From NCBI GenBank assembly GCA_002342505.1, contig DDQB01000080.1, forward strand, positions 1 through 9,430: DNA of 9,430 bases, read 5' to 3'. The notes under the pieces were generated by a model that saw only the letters and a program-made list of their open reading frames with translations, ran no database searches and had not been told where the DNA came from. This stretch comes from Acidaminococcaceae bacterium UBA2453. Lineage in GTDB: Bacteria > Bacillota > Negativicutes > Acidaminococcales > Acidaminococcaceae. Position numbers and translations under genes: made by a program. Below, piece by piece: positions 7,072-9,430 of this stretch (position 1 is its first letter; the number at the start of each line of letters is the position of its first letter).

Positions 7072-7584
7072 TTATTCTTTTTCCAGCATCAGCGTGCTGG
7101 TGGCTTCCGCCGCCACCGTCCCGTCCGGATTGGTGATGACGCCTTCCATTACAACCAGGCGCCCCTTTCGTTTTACCTCGTGCCCTTCACAGCGGATCGT
7201 GGTCCCGATCTGCACCGGCGCGCGGAAACGAAGATCGATACGGGCCGTGTATGCGGGCACGCCTTCTTTTTTAAAAAGGTAGTTGCCCATAATTTCATCC
7301 AGCAAAACGGTGATCAGCCCGCCGTGCATCCGTCCGTTGTAACTCTGGTGTTCCGGCTTCGGCGTAAAAAAGGCCAGCACCCCGTCGGGCAGCCGGAAGA
7401 AATGCAGATGCAGCCCGATGGGATTTTTTTCCCCGCAGGCAAAGCACATGCCATACTGTCTGTCTTTCGGCATCTCCGGCAGCTTCGCGCCAAACTTTTT
7501 TTCTTCTTCCTCCAGCAATTGTTTTTCTGTTTCATTCAGCTGCAACGCTTCCGGTAAAATTGTTTTCATCTTAAAAAATTCCAT
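7072..7584 (-). CDS. Hotdog-fold acyl-CoA thioesterase (PaaI-like)
   Basis: The product (170 residues from this start) belongs to the PaaI-like hotdog thioesterases, which hydrolyse acyl-CoA to free acid and CoA in the cytoplasm; the substrate cannot be read from sequence. It has the subgroup's CFACGEKNPIGLHLHF segment (about residues 47-62, with a CxxC pair at Cys47/Cys50) and the hotdog helix start MHGGLITVLLDEIMG (86-100), where the HGG and Asp96/Glu97 match catalytic positions. About 40 charged residues with a short predicted helix precede the core. The start is unsettled: GTG 7608 overlaps the upstream ATPase gene, ATG 7584 lies 5 bases past that gene's stop, and ATG 7569 is third. I chose 7584 for likely translational coupling, although none has a strong ribosome site. 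It is part of the operon. Confidence 0.88.
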   Translation of the reverse strand: MEFFKMKTILPEALQLNETEKQLLEEEEKKFGAKLPEMPKDRQYGMCFACGEKNPIGLHLHFFRLPDGVLAFFTPKPEHQSYNGRMHGGLITVLLDEIMGNYLFKKEGVPAYTARIDLRFRAPVQIGTTIRCEGHEVKRKGRLVVMEGVITNPDGTVAAEATSTLMLEKE

Positions 7585-7589
7585 CCCAT

Positions 7590-8027
7590 TTACTGCAGCG
7601 ACAACCACAGGGAAAGATGATTGGCCATCGCCCCTGCTATCTCTTCATATTTATATTCGACAGCGTGAAAATACTTTTTCACCAGAAAAATACCAAACCC
7701 GCCGGGCTCGCGCTCCTCTAACGGCAGATTGTCATCGTGCCGCAGATCTTTCTGCAACGGATCAAAGGGTTTTCCGTGATCGGCAAACTCCAGACAGAAC
7801 AAATTGTCTGCTACGGAGGTCCTGACCCAGACCTTTCCTCCCTCATCGTATGCATAGGAAATAATGTTGACCAGAATCTCTTCCAGTCCCAGCTCCAGCC
7901 TTAACTGCTGCTTCTGCGGCATACCGGCCGCTTCTGCCTCTTCCAGCACGTTGCTGCAGATTTCCTCGTACCGATCCATGGCGGCGTTATAGCATTTCCA
8001 GGTTCCTTCCGGTTTATCCTGCGCCAT
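7590..8027 (-). CDS. RsbW/SpoIIAB-like ATP-binding protein (anti-sigma-type serine kinase)
   Basis: A 145-residue GHKL-type ATPase of the HATPase_c_2 kind. Family members act as serine kinases of STAS partners and often as anti-sigma factors. The N-box is present in LELGLEEILVNIISYAY (Glu50 and Asn54 in the expected spacing), the G1 box is FADHGKPFDP (Asp83, Gly85), and the G2 box is PGGFGIFLVKKY (Gly109-Gly112), so nucleotide binding should be intact. No membrane segment is seen. The start is firm: AGGAGG at 8035-8040 is 7 bases from ATG 8027. It follows the STAS gene by 14 bases, the usual arrangement of a partner-switching pair. No sigma factor gene is in the window, so whether its target is a sigma factor or another protein is open. 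Confidence 0.92.
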   Translation of the reverse strand: MAQDKPEGTWKCYNAAMDRYEEICSNVLEEAEAAGMPQKQQLRLELGLEEILVNIISYAYDEGGKVWVRTSVADNLFCLEFADHGKPFDPLQKDLRHDDNLPLEEREPGGFGIFLVKKYFHAVEYKYEEIAGAMANHLSLWLSLQ

Positions 8028-8041
8028 GCCTAATCCTCCTG

Positions 8042-8377
8042 TCAGTCCAGTTCGTCCAGAGAAGCACGGATATCAAACAGCGAGTCCATGCCGCTGTCTT
8101 CCAACACCGATTTTACAATCCCCGAAGGGCCGGAAATGGTAAACTCCTTTCCATCCTTCTTCGCCAGTTTTTTAAGACGAAGCAGCACGCGCAGCCCTGC
8201 GCTAGAAAGGTAATCCATATCCGACATGTCCAGCACCGTCTTCGCATTGCGCCGGACAATATCCTCTCCCATTTTATAGGCTTCCTCGGAAGTCACGGTA
8301 TCGATGCGGCCCGTAACGGCCCACACCGTCCAGCCGTTGGCCCCAGCAGTTTCTGTCTGTAAAAATTCCTTTGCCAT
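8042..8377 (-). CDS. STAS-domain protein (anti-anti-sigma factor type)
   Basis: A 111-residue single STAS domain, close in length to SpoIIAA and RsbV. In partner switching, the unphosphorylated STAS protein binds the anti-sigma kinase and frees that kinase's target; phosphorylation on a conserved serine breaks the interaction. The key loop is present: VLDMSDMDYLSSAGLRVLL, where Ser59 aligns with the phosphorylated serine of SpoIIAA and RsbV and Ser58 replaces the usual Asp. The first strand (WTVWAVTGRIDTVTS) and the final GMDSLFDI segment also match. ATG 8377 is preceded by AAAAGGAG about 10 bases upstream. It is the first gene of the operon, directly upstream of its likely kinase. A PP2C phosphatase that would reset the switch is not in the window. 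Confidence 0.92.
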   Translation of the reverse strand: MAKEFLQTETAGANGWTVWAVTGRIDTVTSEEAYKMGEDIVRRNAKTVLDMSDMDYLSSAGLRVLLRLKKLAKKDGKEFTISGPSGIVKSVLEDSGMDSLFDIRASLDELD

Positions 8378-8400
8378 GTTATTTTTGCTCCTTTTCTGTT

Positions 8401-8427
8401 GTATTGGAAATACTAAGTGATTACTTA
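8401..8427. repeat. Two abutting dyads at the start of the STAS operon leader
   Basis: Two perfect 5-base inverted repeats lie side by side: GTATT-GGA-AATAC (8401-8413) and TAAGT-GATT-ACTTA (8414-8427). They cover roughly the first 30 transcribed bases from the promoter at 8439-8468. They could be operator half-sites or small 5' RNA hairpins. Confidence 0.4.
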
Positions 8428-8438
8428 TTTAATACATT

Positions 8439-8468
8439 ATTATATCGCATACCGGTTTTGCGCGTCAA
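8439..8468 (-). promoter_or_regulatory. Main promoter of the STAS-ATPase-thioesterase-rnr-smpB-ygjP operon
   Basis: On the minus strand, TTGACG (8463-8468) is a 5-of-6 match to the -35 consensus and TATAAT (8439-8444) is a perfect -10, with an 18-base spacer. Transcription should start near 8432, giving a leader of about 55 bases. This is the best -35/-10 pair before the operon, and none of the later intergenic gaps (5-80 bases) shows a comparable promoter. Confidence 0.8.
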
Positions 8469-8484
8469 TGAACAATGGAAGACG

Positions 8485-8519
8485 GCCGAAAAATTCTCTC
8501 CTCGCTGATTTTGGTCGGC
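8485..8519. repeat. Strong bulged hairpin in the pre-operon element
   Basis: On the plus strand GCCGAAAAAT (8485-8494) pairs with ATTTT (8508-8512) and TCGGC (8515-8519), leaving a 2-base GG bulge and a 13-base loop. On the minus strand the loop reads as a purine-rich segment containing GAGGAGAG. No U-tract follows on either strand, so it does not look like a terminator. Confidence 0.55.
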
Positions 8520-8541
8520 TCTCCTGTTTTCCCGTTAAGGC

Positions 8542-8598
8542 CCCTGTCGCAAATTGCGCGACTAATCTATCGCGTCCGATCAAAACGCAATCACAGGG
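8542..8598. repeat. Nested pairing block with competing local hairpins
   Basis: Nested arms are CCCTGT/ACAGGG (8542-8547 with 8593-8598), TTGCG/CGCAA (8554-8558 with 8586-8590) and CGAC/GTCCG with a bulge (8559-8562 with 8574-8578). Two alternatives exclude these: GTCGC/GCGAC (8546-8550 with 8558-8562) and CGCGA/TCGCG (8557-8561 with 8570-8574). This could be a switching RNA or simply repeat-rich DNA. Confidence 0.4.
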
Positions 8599-8614
8599 CG
8601 AATGATACCATATA

Positions 8615-8654
8615 GTGGAACCATTATGGCTGTGCGGTCGATTTCGTGGAACCA
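8615..8654. repeat. Direct repeats GTGGAACCA, 31 bases apart
   Basis: The 9-base sequence occurs at 8615-8623 and 8646-8654, about three helical turns apart. It is flanked by a second direct pair, ACGCAATC at 8585-8592 and 8666-8673. The four sites lie in the order A-B-B-A upstream of the operon promoter. Confidence 0.5.
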
Positions 8655-8686
8655 GTTGCAATAAGACGCAATCCGGCCGAATATGC

Positions 8687-8729
8687 AAAAAACGCTGAAA
8701 CCCACATTAAAACTGAGTTTCAGCGTTTT
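8687..8729 (-). terminator. Intrinsic terminator of the 132-residue protein gene
   Basis: A perfect 13-base stem (8689-8701 against 8717-8729) with a 15-base loop, followed on the minus strand by a run of six T (overlapping the A-rich base of the stem). It lies about 70 bases after the stop codon at 8799. On the plus strand the stem ends in only four T, so it may act weakly in both directions. Confidence 0.88.
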
Positions 8730-8790
8730 ACACAAATTCTATAAACTTTTATAGCACCACTGCTACGCCAATCAATTTCCCGCAGACTGT

Positions 8791-8815
8791 GCTGCTGCTT
8801 ATTCTCCGCAGCAGC
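8791..8815 (-). repeat. Hairpin with the stop codon in its loop
   Basis: Perfect 8-base arms GCTGCTGC/GCAGCAGC (8791-8798 and 8808-8815) enclose a 9-base loop that, on the minus strand, reads GGAGAATAA and so holds the last two codons and the stop. No U-tract follows. Possible roles are slowing termination, protecting the 3' end, or none. Confidence 0.6.
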
Positions 8816-9197
8816 CCATGTGCGAAGGCCGTTCCACTTTTACCTGAACGTCTGCCATTTTAGAAGGCAGCGCGTCATAGCCGCAGTGGATCATCCAGTA
8901 TTTCTTTCCGTTTTCCGTAAAGGCTACCGCATAGGACGAATTGCCCGCATGGTTTTGCAGATACACATCCGCGCCTGCCCTGTCTTCCGGAAATTCTTTT
9001 TTCTTATCAAAATAGATATTGGCGCTGATCGCTTCTACTACAGCGGCGGAAAGACAGCCCGTGTGCCCGTCCGGGAATTTTTTCCCCAGCTCGGACTTTA
9101 CTTCGGCCCGCACATACCCGCAGATTTTTTCTTCCTCTGTTTCCCACGGATACACGCATTTTACCGTTTCGTGTACCCGGCTTTCATCTTCCAGCAT
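8799..9197 (-). CDS. Cytoplasmic protein of unknown family, cysteine-pair C-terminus
   Basis: I do not recognise this 132-residue protein. It has no signal peptide or membrane segment, and an acidic N-terminal third (MLEDESRVHE, ETEEEKICGY). The middle contains GCLSAAVVEAISANIYF, which looks helical, and a YAVAFTENGKKYWMIHCGY segment that looks like paired beta-strands. Six cysteines are spread through it (14, 26, 48, 105, 129, 130), the last two adjacent in the terminal MGCCGE, which might bind metal or form a disulfide; this is inference. ATG 9197 has GAGGGAG 5 bases upstream. The gene is monocistronic, between its own promoter (9293-9321) and an intrinsic terminator (8687-8729). Codon use resembles the neighbours, with no sign of transfer. 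Confidence 0.85.
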   Translation of the reverse strand: MLEDESRVHETVKCVYPWETEEEKICGYVRAEVKSELGKKFPDGHTGCLSAAVVEAISANIYFDKKKEFPEDRAGADVYLQNHAGNSSYAVAFTENGKKYWMIHCGYDALPSKMADVQVKVERPSHMGCCGE

Positions 9198-9260
9198 AAT
9201 GACTCCCTCTTTTCAAAAATATTCCAGCTCCCGTTTGCAGAATGCGCCGGTCGGATTCTT

Positions 9261-9286
9261 AAGGAAGCGCAGACCAGCGCTTCCTT
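9261..9286 (-). repeat. 10-base perfect hairpin near the predicted transcript 5' end
   Basis: AAGGAAGCGC (9261-9270) and its exact complement (9277-9286) enclose a 6-base loop. It begins within a few bases of the start expected from the -10 at 9293-9298 and is not followed by a U-tract on the minus strand. It could be a 5' stabilising hairpin or an operator. Confidence 0.6.
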
Positions 9287-9292
9287 TAAATT

Positions 9293-9321
9293 ATCATACC
9301 ATATATATAAAAAGTTTTCCA
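9293..9321 (-). promoter_or_regulatory. Promoter of the 132-residue protein gene
   Basis: On the minus strand TGG plus TATGAT (9293-9301) forms an extended -10, and TGGAAA (9316-9321) matches four of six -35 positions with a 17-base spacer. The leader to ATG 9197 is about 90 bases and opens with the hairpin at 9261-9286. Confidence 0.65.
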
Positions 9322-9348
9322 CGCATGCCGCAAATTATTAAAACTTCA

Positions 9349-9377
9349 TTGAGGTTTCCACCAAAATGTTTTATAAT
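9349..9377 (+). promoter_or_regulatory. Divergent plus-strand promoter facing the window edge
   Basis: TTGAGG (9349-9354), a 17-base spacer and a perfect TATAAT (9372-9377) form a good plus-strand promoter. Its start would be near 9384, inside a 7-base inverted repeat (AGAATTT 9385-9391 against AAATTCT 9400-9406). Any gene it drives begins beyond the window; none is visible in the 50 bases left. Confidence 0.55.
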
Positions 9378-9430
9378 GAATAAAAGAATTTACAAAATCA
9401 AATTCTGCATTAATTTCAAAAAAATATTTT

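Larger units (their letters stand above)
8440..8688. other. Repeat- and hairpin-rich stretch without a convincing gene
   Basis: A minus-strand reading frame of 82 codons spans this stretch, but it starts with a TTG inside the terminator T-run, has no ribosome site, and ends inside the operon promoter, so I do not call it a gene. What is visible instead: a 10-pair hairpin with a 2-base bulge (8485-8519), a nested foldable block (8542-8598) with two competing local hairpins, an extended -10-like TGGTATCAT on the minus strand (8602-8610), and several 8-9 base direct repeats. It may be a structured RNA, a long leader or a dispersed element. Low confidence in any one reading. Confidence 0.45.

Noticed and set aside
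8440..8688. Minus-strand frame of 82 codons as a small protein gene
   Set aside because: It begins with TTG inside the terminator T-run, has no ribosome site, includes no in-frame ATG, and ends inside the -10 of the operon promoter. Treated as non-coding, though a homology search could reverse this.
8739..8754. CTATAA/TTATAG hairpin as a second terminator
   Set aside because: The stem is short and AT-only, without a U-tract, and a much better terminator lies just downstream at 8687-8729.
51..9286. Shared 12-base sequence CAGCGCTTCCTT at 51-62 and 9275-9286 as a dispersed repeat
   Set aside because: In about 9.4 kb a handful of 12-base matches are expected by chance, and the left copy has no partner arm in view. 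It could still be the edge of an element cut by the window start.
8820..9341. Plus-strand frame of 173 codons
   Set aside because: It lies antisense to the 132-residue protein gene, runs through the promoter and hairpin of that gene, and has no ribosome site.

Overview
The window carries eleven supportable protein-coding genes, all on the minus strand, so transcription runs from high to low coordinates. It looks like core chromosome of a moderate-GC anaerobic member of the Bacillota. A Negativicutes-type diderm is my best guess, because of the rubredoxin, the two exported small proteins and the repeated TGnTATAAT-type extended -10 promoters. That assignment is inference. I see no transposase, integrase, phage gene, tRNA, rRNA or CRISPR array.

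Layout in the direction of transcription: (1) About 9430-9198 is an AT-rich divergent promoter region. (2) A 132-residue cytoplasmic protein of unknown family (9197-8799) has its own promoter, a hairpin near the transcript 5' end, a hairpin that places its stop codon in the loop, and a good intrinsic terminator (8687-8729). (3) About 250 bases (8688-8440) hold no convincing gene but are rich in inverted and direct repeats, and end in a good sigma-70/sigma-A-type promoter. (4) A tightly packed six-gene operon follows (8377 to 3355): STAS anti-anti-sigma-like protein, RsbW/SpoIIAB-like ATPase, hotdog acyl-CoA thioesterase, RNase R, SmpB, and a YgjP/SprT-like zinc metallopeptidase. (5) Rubredoxin (3163-3005) and an exported small protein (2962-2396) share a promoter and a terminator. 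(6) A second exported protein of unknown family (2227-1652) has its own promoter. (7) Nicotinate phosphoribosyltransferase (1562-96) has an extended -10 promoter and an upstream dyad.

The clearest functional unit is rnr-smpB. SmpB with tmRNA rescues ribosomes stalled on mRNAs lacking a stop codon, and RNase R degrades those mRNAs. Here both sit in a transcript headed by a partner-switching pair (STAS protein plus serine-kinase-like ATPase) with no sigma factor or PP2C phosphatase beside it. This may be a regulatory link to RNA quality control, but co-transcription is the only evidence. The best candidate for something undescribed is the repeat-rich stretch at 8440-8688, a possible structured RNA, long leader or dispersed element. 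No single feature proves a new system.
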